Of a stretch of DNA of 64,000 nucleotides, positions 48,655 through 58,637 are shown piece after piece. The notes under the pieces are model-generated. The model searched no databases, had not been told where the DNA came from, and worked only from the letters and a program-made list of their open reading frames with translations. The translations under genes and the position numbers were made by a program. Origin of the DNA: Pseudomonadota bacterium (lineage in GTDB: Bacteria; Pseudomonadota; Alphaproteobacteria; Rhizobiales; Xanthobacteraceae); NCBI GenBank assembly GCA_018971625.1, contig JAGXAJ010000010.1, forward strand, positions 1-64,000, given 5' to 3'. Numbering within the stretch: position 1 is the first letter of the stretch; each line of letters begins with the position of its first letter.

Positions 48655-50724
48655 TCATTCCGCAGCCGTCAGCATTTGCCCCGACGCCAGGCGGGAGCAC
48701 TCCGCCATGACAGCCGAGGCGCGCGCGATCGGGTTGGTCAGGTAGAAATCCTCGACAGAGGTCTTGAACGGCGCCTTGTCGATGTTGCCGCCCTTGCTGC
48801 CCAGCGCCTTCAGATCGGCTGCGTTGCCGGTCTCGATCTGATCGATGCGCATCAAATGCGGCACCGCCTTGAAGATCGCCTGCCGCAATGCGCCAACTGA
48901 ATCGAACGGCAGCTTCTTGCCCAGCACGTCCGACAGCGCACGGATGATCGCCCAGTCCTCACGCGCCTCTCCGGGCGGAAACGCCGCGCGATTGGCCATC
49001 TGCACCCGGCCTTCCGTGTTGACGTAGAGACCCTGCTTCTCGGTGTAGGCTGCACCCGGAAGGATGACGTCGGCGCGATGCGCGCCGCGGTCGCCGTGGG
49101 TGCCGATGTAAACCACGAAAGTGCCATCCGCCGGCTTGATCTCATCGGCACCGAGCAGGAACAACACATCGAGCGTGCCGAACGTCGTCATCTGCGCGGT
49201 GCTCAAACCACCCGCCGCAAAGCCGATGTCGAGCGCGCCGACACGCGAGGCTGTGTCGTGCAGAACGCCGAACCCGTTCCAATCGCCCTTCACCGCGCCG
49301 AAATCCGTCGCGATTTTTGCGGCCAGCGCCAGCACTGCCGCCCCGTCCTGACGCGCCAGCGGCCCAGCCCCGATCAGCACGATCGGATTTTTCGCACCCT
49401 TCAGGACGCTCGCAAAGGAATGCTTGCCGGCGGCAAGCGCGCTGAGCGAGTCCGCGCCCGCACCGATGTAATCATGGCTATAGGTAAGATTTGCCTTGGC
49501 GCCGATCACGCCGATCCTGAGCTGGCCCGAGCGCCAGCGCTTGCGGATGCGCGCATTGATGATCGCAGCTTCCTTCCGCGGGTTCGATCCGATGATCAAA
49601 AGCGCGTCGGCCTGCTCGATTCCGGCAATCGTGGGATTGAAGATATAGGACGCGCGGCCGGCCCCGGGATCGAAGGCGTCCCCGCCCTGCACCGCAAGAT
49701 TACTCGAACCGCATTTTGCCAGCAGCTCCTTTAGCGCGAACATTTCTTCCACCGCGGCGAGGTCGCCGGCGATGGCACCAATCCGTTTGCCGTCGATGCG
49801 GGCGGCCTTGGCCGCGATTGCGGCAAAGGCTTCCGGCCAGGAGGCGGCGCGAAGCTGGCCGTTTTCCCTTATATAGGGCCGGTCGAGCCGCTGCGTGCGC
49901 AGACCATCGACGACATGGCGGGTCTTGTCGGAGATCCATTCCTCGTTCACCGCCTCGTTGACGCGCGGCAGGATGCGCATCACCTCGCGGCCGCGGGTGT
50001 CGACCCGGATCGCGGAACCGACGCCGTCCATCACATCGATCGACTGGGTCTTGCCGAGTTCCCACGGTCGCGCCGCGAAGGCGTAAGGTTTCGAAGTCAG
50101 CGCGCCCACGGGGCAGATATCGACCAGATTACCCTGTAATTCCGAGGTCAGCGCCGACTCCAGATAGGTCGTGATCTCCATGTCCTCGCCGCGGCCGGTC
50201 GCGCCCATTTCCGGCGCGCCGCAGACTTCGGCGGAGAAGCGAACGCAGCGTGTGCACTGGATGCAGCGATTCATCGAAGTCTTGACCAGTGCGCCCAGAT
50301 ATTTGTCCTCGACCGCGCGCTTGTTCTCGGCAAAGCGGCTGGTGTCGACGCCATAGCCCATCGCCTGATCCTGCAGGTCGCACTCGCCGCCCTGGTCGCA
50401 AATCGGACAATCGAGCGGATGGTTGATCAGAAGAAATTCCATCACCCCTTCGCGCGCCTTCTTCACCATCAGCGAGCGGGTCGAGATCTCCGGCGGCTCG
50501 CCGTTCGGACCGGGACGGCAGTCGCGCACACCCCAGGCGCAGCTGGCGACCGGCTTCGGACCACCCTTCACTTCGACCAGGCACATCCGGCAATTGCCCG
50601 CGATCGACAGCCGCTCATGGTAGCAAAACCGCGGAATTTCGGCACCCGCAGCCTCACACGCCTGCAGCAGCGTGTACTCCGCGGGAACATCGATCTCCTT
50701 GCCATCGACGATGAGTTTGGTCAT
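48655..50724 (-). CDS. nuoG: NADH-quinone oxidoreductase subunit G
   Basis: Largest peripheral-arm subunit carrying Fe-S clusters. It has 689 residues, the shorter alphaproteobacterial/mitochondrial type. The N-terminal [2Fe-2S] ferredoxin domain has [20 protein letters not shown], then C-x-C ligands in [10 protein letters not shown]. The His/Cys-ligated cluster is in [18 protein letters not shown], and the C-terminal molybdopterin-oxidoreductase-like fold begins near residue 215. The ATG overlaps the stop of the small membrane protein upstream (TAATG). Confidence 0.96.
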   Translation of the reverse strand: MTKLIVDGKEIDVPAEYTLLQACEAAGAEIPRFCYHERLSIAGNCRMCLVEVKGGPKPVASCAWGVRDCRPGPNGEPPEISTRSLMVKKAREGVMEFLLINHPLDCPICDQGGECDLQDQAMGYGVDTSRFAENKRAVEDKYLGALVKTSMNRCIQCTRCVRFSAEVCGAPEMGATGRGEDMEITTYLESALTSELQGNLVDICPVGALTSKPYAFAARPWELGKTQSIDVMDGVGSAIRVDTRGREVMRILPRVNEAVNEEWISDKTRHVVDGLRTQRLDRPYIRENGQLRAASWPEAFAAIAAKAARIDGKRIGAIAGDLAAVEEMFALKELLAKCGSSNLAVQGGDAFDPGAGRASYIFNPTIAGIEQADALLIIGSNPRKEAAIINARIRKRWRSGQLRIGVIGAKANLTYSHDYIGAGADSLSALAAGKHSFASVLKGAKNPIVLIGAGPLARQDGAAVLALAAKIATDFGAVKGDWNGFGVLHDTASRVGALDIGFAAGGLSTAQMTTFGTLDVLFLLGADEIKPADGTFVVYIGTHGDRGAHRADVILPGAAYTEKQGLYVNTEGRVQMANRAAFPPGEAREDWAIIRALSDVLGKKLPFDSVGALRQAIFKAVPHLMRIDQIETGNAADLKALGSKGGNIDKAPFKTSVEDFYLTNPIARASAVMAECSRLASGQMLTAAE

Positions 50725-50999
50725 TACAAGCCGTTCCTAAGGACGTCGGTCAACAAGACAGCTAGCGCCAAAGCTATGAACGAAACCGCTGCGCCAACAA
50801 ACCGCAACAACCTGCTCCACCGCAACGACGGCGCAACCCATGGGGCAAAACCGATCGCTGCAAATCCAAACAAGCAATGGAGCGTCGTTGCCGCTCCTTG
50901 TGGATAGGAGCGCCATGCCGCGAAAGCATACAGCCACGCAACAACCAATCCGCTCGCGAGCGTCCAACGAATCCATGTCGGAGATATGTGAAGAGCCAT
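50724..50999 (-). CDS. small three-helix membrane protein inside the nuo operon
   Basis: A 91-residue integral membrane protein between nuoF and nuoG. Three hydrophobic stretches are seen (about 11-28, 38-56 and 64-86: ASGLVVAWLYAFAAW, LHCLFGFAAIGFAPWVAP and FVGAAVSFIALALAVLL). The ATG at 50999 is four bases after the nuoF stop, and its stop overlaps the nuoG start (TAATG), so it is translated as part of the operon. It matches no canonical Nuo subunit and no family I recognise. It could be a lineage-specific accessory subunit or assembly factor of complex I. Confidence 0.75.
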   Translation of the reverse strand: MALHISPTWIRWTLASGLVVAWLYAFAAWRSYPQGAATTLHCLFGFAAIGFAPWVAPSLRWSRLLRFVGAAVSFIALALAVLLTDVLRNGL

Positions 51000-51003
51000 C
51001 GCC

Positions 51004-52329
51004 CTACTCCGCCGCAACCATATGCGCGGGGTCGAGAATGCCGGCATCATCGACATCTGTCTTGCGCGAATATTCTTCGATCCGTTCTTCGATCTCGTGA
51101 CGGAAATGCGCGATCAGGCCCTGGATCGGCCATGCCGCGGCGTCGCCGAGTGCACAGATGGTATGGCCCTCGACCTGCTTAGTGACCTCAAGCAGCATGT
51201 CGATCTCGCGCTTGTGGGCGCGGCCTTCCGCCATCCGGGTCAGCACCCGCCACATCCAGCCCGTGCCCTCGCGACACGGCGTGCACTGGCCGCAGCTTTC
51301 GTGCTTGTAGAAATAGGAAATGCGCGCGATTGCCCGGATCAGGTCGGTCGACTTGTCCATCACGATCACGGCAGCGGTGCCGAGACCGGAGCGCAGCTTG
51401 CCGAGGCTATCGAAATCCATTGGCGTATCGATGATCTGCTCGGCCGGCACCATGCGCACCGACGAGCCGCCGGGGATCACGGCCTTGAGATTGTCCCAGC
51501 CGCCGCGAATGCCGCCGCAATGACGCTCGATCAGTTCCCGGAACGGAATGCCCATCGCCTCTTCGACGTTGCAGGGGCGCTCGACATGGCCGGAAATGCA
51601 AAACAGCTTGGTGCCGACATTGTTGGGTCGGCCGATGCCGGCGAACCACGCGGCCCCGCGCCGCAGGATGGTCGGCGCCACCGCGATCGACTCGACATTG
51701 TTGACGGTGGTCGGGCAGCCATAGAGGCCGACATTGGCGGGAAATGGCGGCTTCAGGCGCGGCTGGCCCTTCTTGCCTTCAAGGCTTTCCAGAAGCGCGG
51801 TCTCTTCGCCGCAGATATAGGCGCCGGCGCCATGCGTGACATAGACGTCGAAGGGCCAGCCGTTGACATTGTCCTTGCCGACCAGTTTCGCCTTGTAGGC
51901 CTGGTCGATCGCGGCCTGCAGGTGCTCGCGCTCCCGGATGAATTCGCCGCGCACATAGATGTAGCAGGCATGCGCGCCCATTGCGAAGCTCGCGACCAGG
52001 CAACCCTCGACCAGGAGATGCGGGTCGTGCCGCATGATCTCGCGGTCCTTGCAGGTGCCGGGCTCGGATTCGTCGGCGTTGACCACGAGATAGCTCGGCC
52101 GGCCGTCCTTGGATTCCTTCGGCATGAACGACCATTTCAGCCCGGTCGGGAAACCCGCGCCGCCGCGCCCGCGCAGGCCTGACGCCTTCATCTCGTTGAT
52201 GATCCAGTCGCGCCCCTTGTCGATGATCGCCTTGGTGCCATCCCAGGCGCCGCGCTTGCGCGCGCCTTCGAGACCCCAGTCCCGGAGCCCGTAGAGATTG
52301 GTGAAGATGCGGTCCTTGTCGGCGAGCAT
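51004..52329 (-). CDS. nuoF: NADH-quinone oxidoreductase subunit F
   Basis: NADH-binding subunit with FMN and a [4Fe-4S] cluster (N3). It has 441 residues. NADH/FMN region: [20 protein letters not shown] and [20 protein letters not shown]. Cluster ligands are in [13 protein letters not shown] plus a later cysteine ([13 protein letters not shown]). Starts 59 bases after the nuoE stop. Confidence 0.97.
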   Translation of the reverse strand: MLADKDRIFTNLYGLRDWGLEGARKRGAWDGTKAIIDKGRDWIINEMKASGLRGRGGAGFPTGLKWSFMPKESKDGRPSYLVVNADESEPGTCKDREIMRHDPHLLVEGCLVASFAMGAHACYIYVRGEFIREREHLQAAIDQAYKAKLVGKDNVNGWPFDVYVTHGAGAYICGEETALLESLEGKKGQPRLKPPFPANVGLYGCPTTVNNVESIAVAPTILRRGAAWFAGIGRPNNVGTKLFCISGHVERPCNVEEAMGIPFRELIERHCGGIRGGWDNLKAVIPGGSSVRMVPAEQIIDTPMDFDSLGKLRSGLGTAAVIVMDKSTDLIRAIARISYFYKHESCGQCTPCREGTGWMWRVLTRMAEGRAHKREIDMLLEVTKQVEGHTICALGDAAAWPIQGLIAHFRHEIEERIEEYSRKTDVDDAGILDPAHMVAAE

Positions 52330-52388
52330 GACGTGGATTTCCCAGAAACAATTCCTAAGTCAGCGATCAGACAGCGCGGCAAAACGCA

Positions 52389-53000
52389 TCAGGTGGTCCC
52401 CTTCAGCGTGGTCGGTCCGCCGATCGGCGCGGAGAACTGACGGCCGTTCTGCGGCCCCGGCTTTACGGGATTGCCGGAGGCGAAGCCGTCCAGCACCTTG
52501 CCGAAACTGTCCTTGGTCAGGTCTTCGTAGGTGTCCTTCCAGATCAGTACCATGGGCGCGTTCACACAGGCGCCGAGACACTCGACCTCTTCCCAGCTGA
52601 AATTGCCGTCGGCGGACAGATGGAAGGGATCGCGGTGGATCCGGCTCCGGCAAACTTCGATCAGGTCGGCCGCGCCACGTAGCCGGCACGGCGTGGTGCC
52701 GCAGACCTGGACATGGGCCTTCTTGCCAACCGGCTCCAGCTGGAACATCGTGTAGAAGGTCGCGATCTCCAGCATCCGGATATAGGGCATATCGAGCAGG
52801 TCGGCGACGACGCGGATGGCCGCTTCAGAAATCCAATTCTCATGCTGCTCCTGCGCACGCCACAGGATCGCGATCGCCGCAGAGGCCTGGCGGCCTTCGG
52901 GATATTTCTTCATCTCGGCTTTCGCCCAGGCGAGATTCTCCGGCGTGAACGCGAAGTTCGCGGGCTGCTGTTCCTTGGGCGCAAGGCGGCGAACGGACAT
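52389..53000 (-). CDS. nuoE: NADH-quinone oxidoreductase subunit E
   Basis: Thioredoxin-like [2Fe-2S] subunit (N1a) of the NADH module. It has 203 residues. Ligands: Cys100 and Cys105 in [11 protein letters not shown], Cys141 and Cys145 in [10 protein letters not shown]. An N-terminal helical domain precedes it. Thirteen bases after the methyltransferase gene, which interrupts the normal nuoD-nuoE contact. Confidence 0.96.
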   Translation of the reverse strand: MSVRRLAPKEQQPANFAFTPENLAWAKAEMKKYPEGRQASAAIAILWRAQEQHENWISEAAIRVVADLLDMPYIRMLEIATFYTMFQLEPVGKKAHVQVCGTTPCRLRGAADLIEVCRSRIHRDPFHLSADGNFSWEEVECLGACVNAPMVLIWKDTYEDLTKDSFGKVLDGFASGNPVKPGPQNGRQFSAPIGGPTTLKGTT

Positions 53001-53013
53001 CGCTTTCAGTCTC

Positions 53014-53976
53014 TCATTGTGAGCGCCGCGAGGCGTTGGCGTTCAGGGCATTCACCCTGTCCAGCCAGAACGCGCTTGCGGTGCCGAATACGTTATAGCC
53101 GACGTGGGACGAAACCTTGATGCGATCGAGGATCGAAAGCTCGGTCAGGATTTCCAGGCGATGGCTGCGCGGATCGTAGACGATCAGCTTCAGCGGGGTT
53201 TTTTCCAGGATGTAGCGCGACACGGTGTGGAGAGGATCGTTGCCGTGCTCCTCGCACAGGATCACGCTGTCGGTCGCGAGCAGCCGTGCGCTGCCCCTGA
53301 TCGCCTCGATCTCGACACCCTCGACGTCGAGTTTGATCAGGTATTTGCCTGATGCTGCGACCTTGCCGTCGTCGATCAGATTGTCGAGCGCGATCACAGG
53401 CACGTCCTCGCCGCCGCCTCCCGCGTTCCCGGCAATGCTGAAGGCCTCGTGCTTGGTGCCGGAAAGCCGCGCCTTTCCCCGGCTCGAGCCGATCGCGCAT
53501 TTCATCAGCTCGAAACGGTTGCCGTTGATCTCGGCATTGTTCTTCAGCTTGGCGAAATTTTGCGAAGAAGGTTCGATCGCGATCGCCCGGTGCGAGCCCA
53601 GCGGCGCGCTCGATACCAGGACCGACCAGTAGCCGTAATTGGCGCCGCAATCGAGCAGCGTGTAGTCGACGCCGGCGGAATCACGAAACAGCAGCTCCAG
53701 CTCGTCTTCGTAATGATACGAGCGGTTGAGCAGCTTGCTCCAGTAGCCGTCGCCATAGGGAAACTCGAACGTCGCGTCCGGATTAAGCTTGATCGCGATG
53801 TTGCGCTCGGGCAGCGTCCTGCGCAGCAGGTTGGCGCAGCCGATGTAGCCGCGATGCGAGAAATGCGAGGAGATCTTCGAGCCCGTGGCCAGTGCCAATG
53901 CGGCCGTGCGTTCCCACAGGTTGGCTCCCTCGAGAGCCCCTGACGCCCGGTCGAACTGGATTGGCGCCTGCGCCAT
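53014..53976 (-). CDS. FkbM family methyltransferase inserted in the nuo operon
   Basis: A 320-residue predicted SAM-dependent methyltransferase. Motif I is [13 protein letters not shown] (106-118), the ribose-binding acid follows in [11 protein letters not shown] (Glu135), and the FkbM signature [18 protein letters not shown] spans 211-228. The N-terminal 90 residues are helical and carry no signal peptide. Its ATG overlaps the nuoD stop as TGATG, and nuoE starts 13 bases after its stop, so it is made with complex I. FkbM enzymes usually methylate sugars or natural products; a complex I-related substrate is only suggested by position. It may equally be a hitch-hiking cargo gene. A longer frame into nuoD is a shadow. 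Confidence 0.88.
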   Translation of the reverse strand: MAQAPIQFDRASGALEGANLWERTAALALATGSKISSHFSHRGYIGCANLLRRTLPERNIAIKLNPDATFEFPYGDGYWSKLLNRSYHYEDELELLFRDSAGVDYTLLDCGANYGYWSVLVSSAPLGSHRAIAIEPSSQNFAKLKNNAEINGNRFELMKCAIGSSRGKARLSGTKHEAFSIAGNAGGGGEDVPVIALDNLIDDGKVAASGKYLIKLDVEGVEIEAIRGSARLLATDSVILCEEHGNDPLHTVSRYILEKTPLKLIVYDPRSHRLEILTELSILDRIKVSSHVGYNVFGTASAFWLDRVNALNANASRRSQ

Positions 53977-55166
53977 CACCGGTCGACCTCTCCGAACACG
54001 ATATCGAGCGAGCCGAGGATGGCAGAGACGTCGGCCAAGAGGTGGCCGCGGCAGATGAAATCCATCGCCTGCAGATGTGCGAAGCCCGGTGCGCGGATCT
54101 TGCACTTGTACGGCTTGTTGGTGCCGTCGGCGACGAGATAGACGCCGAACTCGCCCTTGGGTGCCTCGACCGCGGCATAAACCTCGCCGGCGGACACGTG
54201 GAAGCCCTCGGTGTAGAGCTTGAAATGGTGGATCAGCGCTTCCATCGAGCGCTTCATCTCGCCACGGCGCGGCGGGAAGATCTTGTTGTCCTGCACCGCC
54301 ACCGGCCCCTGCCCGTCGGCCGCGCGTAATTTGGCGATGCATTGCTTCATGATGCGCACCGACTGGCGCATCTCTTCCATGCGGATGCAGTAACGGTCAT
54401 AGCAATCGCCGTTCTTGCCGATCGGAATGTCGAAATCCATTTCGGCATAGCACTCATAGGGCTGCGCCTTGCGCAAATCCCAGCCCGCGCCCGAGCCGCG
54501 CACCATCACACCGGAAAAGCCCCATTCCCAAGCCTCTTTCAGCGTCACGACACCGATATCGACGTTGCGCTGCTTGAAGATACGGTTCTCGGTCAGAAGC
54601 GTCTCGAGATCGGCGACAACCTGAAGGAAGGGATCGCACCAAGCGTCGATGTCGTCGATCAGTTTCTTCGGCAGGTCCTGGTGCACACCGCCGATGCGGA
54701 AGAACGCCGCATGCATGCGCGAGCCGGAGGCGCGTTCGTAAAACACCATCAGCTTTTCACGCTCTTCAAACCCCCATAGCGGCGGGGTCAGCGCCCCGAC
54801 GTCCATTGCCTGCGTGGTGACGTTGAGCAGATGCGACAGGATGCGGCCGATCTCGCAGTAAAGCACCCGGATCAACTGTCCGCGCCGCGGCACCTCGATG
54901 CCGAGCAACTTTTCCGCCGCGAGACAGAACGCGTGCTCCTGGTTCATCGGCGCGACGTAATCGAGCCGGTCGAAATACGGGATCGCCTGCAGGTAGGTCT
55001 TGTGCTCGATCAGCTTTTCAGTGCCGCGATGCAGCAGGCCGACATGCGGATCGACCCGCGCGACGACTTCACCGTCGAGCTCCAGCACCAGACGCAGCAC
55101 GCCGTGCGCCGCCGGATGCTGCGGCCCGAAGTTGATGGTGAAATTGCGGAGATTCTGCTCGTTCAT
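53976..55166 (-). CDS. nuoD: NADH-quinone oxidoreductase subunit D
   Basis: 49-kDa-type subunit forming much of the quinone pocket. It has 396 residues. Conserved: [20 protein letters not shown] (quinone-site His) and [18 protein letters not shown]. The C-terminal region ends in [11 protein letters not shown]. Two bases after nuoC, overlapping the methyltransferase start. Confidence 0.97.
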   Translation of the reverse strand: MNEQNLRNFTINFGPQHPAAHGVLRLVLELDGEVVARVDPHVGLLHRGTEKLIEHKTYLQAIPYFDRLDYVAPMNQEHAFCLAAEKLLGIEVPRRGQLIRVLYCEIGRILSHLLNVTTQAMDVGALTPPLWGFEEREKLMVFYERASGSRMHAAFFRIGGVHQDLPKKLIDDIDAWCDPFLQVVADLETLLTENRIFKQRNVDIGVVTLKEAWEWGFSGVMVRGSGAGWDLRKAQPYECYAEMDFDIPIGKNGDCYDRYCIRMEEMRQSVRIMKQCIAKLRAADGQGPVAVQDNKIFPPRRGEMKRSMEALIHHFKLYTEGFHVSAGEVYAAVEAPKGEFGVYLVADGTNKPYKCKIRAPGFAHLQAMDFICRGHLLADVSAILGSLDIVFGEVDR

Positions 55167-55168
55167 GA

Positions 55169-55783
55169 TCAGACCTTCGGTCCCGCCTTCTCATCGCCCG
55201 GCAGGACCGGATAATCCGCGCCTTCCCACGGCGAGAGGAAATCGAACTTGCGGAATTCCTGGTTGAGCCGAACCGGCTCATACACCACCCGCTTTTCCTG
55301 GTCATCGTAGCGGACCTCGACAAAGCCGGTGAGCGGAAAATCCTTGCGCAGCGGGTGACCGTCGAAGCCATAATCGGTCAACAGCCGACGCATGTCGGGA
55401 TGACCGGTGAAGATTACGCCGTACAGATCGTAGCACTCGCGCTCGAACCAGTCCGAGCCGGGAAATACCTCGATGATCGAGGGCACCTGCGTGGTTTCAC
55501 CGGCTTCGGCGCGAAGCCGCAGCCGCGTATTCAAGGTCGGGGACAGCAGATGATAAACGACGTCAAAGCGCTTTTCACGCCCGGGGTAGTCGACCGCCGT
55601 CACGTCGGTGATGTTGACAAAGCGGCAACCGGGGTCGTCGCGCAGGAAACGCACGACATCGACGATCTTTTCGGCCGCAACGTCGATCGTGAGCTGGTTG
55701 AACGCGATCGCATGACCGGTCGCGGCGCCCGGTAGCGCGCTAACAATCCTCTGCCCGAGGGCATCGAGCCTGCCATCGTCCAT
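55169..55783 (-). CDS. nuoC: NADH-quinone oxidoreductase subunit C
   Basis: 30-kDa-type peripheral subunit. It has 204 residues and is separate from nuoD (unlike the NuoCD fusion of E. coli). The signature [20 protein letters not shown] with [20 protein letters not shown] is present. Ten bases after nuoB. Confidence 0.97.
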   Translation of the reverse strand: MDDGRLDALGQRIVSALPGAATGHAIAFNQLTIDVAAEKIVDVVRFLRDDPGCRFVNITDVTAVDYPGREKRFDVVYHLLSPTLNTRLRLRAEAGETTQVPSIIEVFPGSDWFERECYDLYGVIFTGHPDMRRLLTDYGFDGHPLRKDFPLTGFVEVRYDDQEKRVVYEPVRLNQEFRKFDFLSPWEGADYPVLPGDEKAGPKV

Positions 55784-55793
55784 TACTCTACCT

Positions 55794-56384
55794 TTAGCGT
55801 TCGATGGTTCCGGTGCGTCGGATCTTCTTCTGCAGCAGCAGCACGCCGTAAAGCAGCGCCTCCGCTGTCGGCGGGCATCCGGGGACGTAGATGTCGATGG
55901 GCACGATGCGGTCGCAGCCTCGTACCACCGAGTAGGAATAGTGATAGTAGCCGCCGCCGTTGGCGCACGACCCCATTGAGATCACGTAACGCGGCTCCGG
56001 CATCTGGTCGTAGACCTTGCGGAGCGCCGGCGCCATTTTGTTGGTCAGCGTGCCCGCAACGATCATTACGTCGGATTGCCGCGGCGAGGCGCGCGGCGCA
56101 AAGCCGAAGCGCTCAATGTCGTAACGCGGCATCGACACCTGCATCATCTCGACCGCGCAACAGGCGAGACCGAACGTCATCCACATCAGCGACCCCGTGC
56201 GGGCCCAAGTGATCAGATCGTCGGCAGCGGCGACGAAGAAGCCCTTGTCCGACAGTTCGTGATTAACCTCGAGAAAATAGCGATCGTTGGCGCCAACCGG
56301 TCGCCCGGTCGAGGGATCGAGAATACCAGTTGCGGCCCGCGCGACCGCGAGCCCGGAGGCGGTGGCAGCGGAGCTCAATCCCAT
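55794..56384 (-). CDS. nuoB: NADH-quinone oxidoreductase subunit B
   Basis: Carries cluster N2, the last Fe-S centre before quinone. It has 196 residues. The tandem cysteines are Cys75-Cys76 in [11 protein letters not shown]; the other ligands lie in [12 protein letters not shown] and YVPGCPP. The ATG at 56384 overlaps the end of nuoA by ten bases, indicating coupling; a further open stretch upstream lies inside nuoA. Confidence 0.97.
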   Translation of the reverse strand: MGLSSAATASGLAVARAATGILDPSTGRPVGANDRYFLEVNHELSDKGFFVAAADDLITWARTGSLMWMTFGLACCAVEMMQVSMPRYDIERFGFAPRASPRQSDVMIVAGTLTNKMAPALRKVYDQMPEPRYVISMGSCANGGGYYHYSYSVVRGCDRIVPIDIYVPGCPPTAEALLYGVLLLQKKIRRTGTIER

Positions 56385-56740
56385 TCGAGCGCGCCTTTCT
56401 TCCATTCATAGGCAAAGCCAACGGTGAGCACGCCGAGGAAAACCATCATCGACCAGAAGCCGGTAGCGCCGAGCTTTCCGAACGCCACCGCCCAAGGAAA
56501 CAGGAAGGCCACCTCGAGATCAAAGATAATAAAAAGGATCGCAACCAGGTAAAAACGAACGTCAAACTTCATGCGGGCGTCGTCAAATGCATTAAACCCG
56601 CATTCATAGGCCGACAGTTTTTCCGGATCGGGCTGCTGAAAAGCGACCACGAACGGGGCGATCAGCAGCACCAGACCGATCAGGCTTGCAACCCCGATAA
56701 ACACCACCAGAGGAAGATAATTCTGCAAGATGCCGGTCAT
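56375..56740 (-). CDS. nuoA: NADH-quinone oxidoreductase subunit A
   Basis: First gene of the complex I operon, a three-helix membrane subunit. It has 121 residues. Conserved: [40 protein letters not shown]. The ATG at 56740 opens the first helix; a longer frame to 56800 is basic and not conserved. Confidence 0.96.
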   Translation of the reverse strand: MTGILQNYLPLVVFIGVASLIGLVLLIAPFVVAFQQPDPEKLSAYECGFNAFDDARMKFDVRFYLVAILFIIFDLEVAFLFPWAVAFGKLGATGFWSMMVFLGVLTVGFAYEWKKGALEWD

Positions 56741-57668
56741 CGGGGAAGGCCTTTTCCCGCGGTTTCTGCCGCGCAGATTCGTGATTGGACTTATTCTCAA
56801 AGGCTTAGCTCAGCGCAACAAGGGGCGCAAGGCAAGCTCTTCTGACAGCGGCGACTGCGCCCGGACGCGACAAAAAACCGCTGGCATGACGCGCCGGTCG
56901 GCGACCCCGCGGCTTCGGTTCAACCCGGGCCGTTTCTCAGCCGCCCTTTTCGCCCTTTTCGGCGCTCAGGTCTTTTTTCTTGGCTTGGGTCTTTTCGGGG
57001 CAGGTCTTTTTCTCGGGCCAGGGTCTTTTTCCGCCGCCTGCACCCGCACGGCGGTCGTGGGCATGGATATATCTCAGAAAGTTCGTCCCATTTTGTTCGG
57101 ACAACCCTTGCAGCAGCGTTGCGTTCCTGCGCGCAGGCCATGATGGCGCATGCGTGACGGCCCGGCCGAGATAGGGGGCTGCCCCCCGCGACGATCCCGG
57201 GGGCTGACCGCCGAACGACCCAGCTTGCGGAAGACGACGGGTTCGGACAGCGTGTGGCTGATCCGAACCCCCTGCCCGCGTCACTGCAGCGCAGCGAAGC
57301 CGCTAACCAGCCTGTACCGGCGGAAAGCTCGGCCACGCGTTAGCAGCCCAGCTTCAGCAAGATGGCGAGCGCAGCTTGCGTTTCGGGTCAATCTTCGCCA
57401 TCGCCCGCTCAACGCCTTTTCCCCGCTCGGTTTCCCAGGATTGTGGTGACGGGGACGGCCGCGAAGGCACCGGCCGTCCTCTTGTCGTTATTGCTGCCGT
57501 TCCAATCGGTTACCGGTCATTCTGGTCACCGATCCATCCCGCAAGTCAGGGGGACGACCGGTTCACAGGACCCGCGAAACCATTTTGGGGAGCTGGCGAA
57601 ACCATCCTGAAACACGCCGGGATTAAGGGTGGGGCAACTAATGGCGATAAAGACGCCTGGAGGCTCAG
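56741..57668. other. long gap upstream of nuoA
   Basis: About 930 bases without a convincing gene. It must contain the nuo promoter (minus strand, proximal 150 bases), but no strong -35/-10 pair stood out. Visible features: four imperfect GGTCTTTT repeats starting at 56969, 56988, 57003 and 57022; a GGACGGCCG...CGGCCGTCC inverted repeat near 57455-57480; and a direct repeat GCGAAACCAT at 57573 and 57596, ahead of the small + strand gene. Lysine- or proline-rich open frames here look like non-coding composition. Confidence 0.4.
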
Positions 57669-57863
57669 ATGAACCACTCAATTCACTCGGCAGACCGTGC
57701 GACGCACCTCAAGATCGTGGCGGTCGCTCTCGTTGCCGGCATTGTGGTGGCCGGGCTGGGCATTTCGGCCCGCACAAGTAGCGCGTATATTGAGACCGCC
57801 CATGTCACTAAGGCCGGCAAGCCGGTGACGGTAACGAGTTCGGATGCGATGCTGATCCGGTAA
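57669..57863 (+). CDS. small membrane-anchored hypothetical protein
   Basis: A 64-residue protein with one hydrophobic segment (about 16-34, VAVALVAGIVVAGLGISA) that is either a signal peptide or an anchor, followed by a short polar part rich in Thr, Ser and Val (IETAHVTKAGKPVTVTSSDA). GGAGG (57659-57663) is well placed before the ATG, and a perfect terminator follows 18 bases after the stop, so it is an independent transcript. It resembles a family of short proteins that I recognise from Bradyrhizobium genomes; function unknown. Confidence 0.7.
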   Translation: MNHSIHSADRATHLKIVAVALVAGIVVAGLGISARTSSAYIETAHVTKAGKPVTVTSSDAMLIR

Positions 57864-57881
57864 GCCGTTTCGAGGTTGAAG

Positions 57882-57919
57882 CAACGCAAAACGGCCGCCT
57901 CGGCGGCCGTTTTGCGTTG
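57882..57919 (+). terminator. perfect 18-bp hairpin terminator
   Basis: The arms run from 57882-57899 and 57902-57919 with a two-base tip. The stem includes AAAACGGCCGCC and its complement, so the TTTT lies within the 3' arm. It ends the transcript of the 64-residue gene and, being symmetric, could also stop transcripts from the other direction. Confidence 0.85.
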
Positions 57920-58637
57920 AGTTGGGTGTGCACCGATCTGCGCGGCCCGGAGCAGGACGCCGTGAGCGCGAGAAATCCTTTGCGCACAACCGCGATTTCC
58001 CGAACCAGTTCAAGCTGATTTGGGTGGTCCAGGCTGCCGCTGAAAATATTCCGTTTTTCAGCGAGCGCAATCAGTCGCTATTGCCGCCATCCCGCGCCCG
58101 CAAGGGCGTATCGCGATCGTCACGGACGTTGGGTGCGCGAGACGATGAGCGCGGCAATGTCACGCGACGAATGACATTTGTCCGTCCGACGAAGTCGTGC
58201 GGTCCTGGTGTCCCGACGCTGACGCTAAATCGGCGATGCTGCTTCGCATCACGCCGATGACGCTGACAACAAAACCGGTCACCGAGAAGATCACGAAGCG
58301 ACCCTCAAAAAATCATCGCGCGGGGGATACCGGATTGCTCCGGTGTACTCGTGGTGACTAACTTGTGTGCTTTCTACACCGCACACAAGGCTGCAGGTGC
58401 ACCGCATCCGCATTCCCGGCGCTCTCTTCTTTTTTGACGGTCGCTTCCGCGCTCCTTTCCGAGGGTATGTTTGCAAGCCTCAGGCCTATCGCGCCGCGGG
58501 AACACGAGCCTTTGCCTGTCGCAGGCCAGGCGCGCGGCGAGGTCATCCCGATACCCAGGCGACTGTGCAGATATCGAGGAATCATCTATCGAACCGCACT
58601 TGGGCCTCCTTGGGCCGCTTCCACCTGAAACGTGCCG
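57920..58637. other. gap before the TPR genes; possible dispersed repeat relic
   Basis: About 720 bases without a supported gene. The segment 57970-58240 (translating in part as FPNQFKLIWVVQAAAEN and later SRARKGV) resembles an interspersed non-coding sequence I associate with Bradyrhizobium intergenic regions. The remainder (58260-58637) is unremarkable and must hold the promoter of the TPR genes; none was identified with confidence. Confidence 0.35.

Noticed and set aside
56920..57336. Lysine/arginine-rich minus-strand frames upstream of nuoA
   Set aside because: They differ by frame over the same bases, include simple repeats, and show no domain or start signal.
57922..58260. 112-residue + strand open frame after the terminator
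   Set aside because: It begins just past a strong hairpin, lacks a ribosome binding site, and its sequence looks like a dispersed non-coding repeat.
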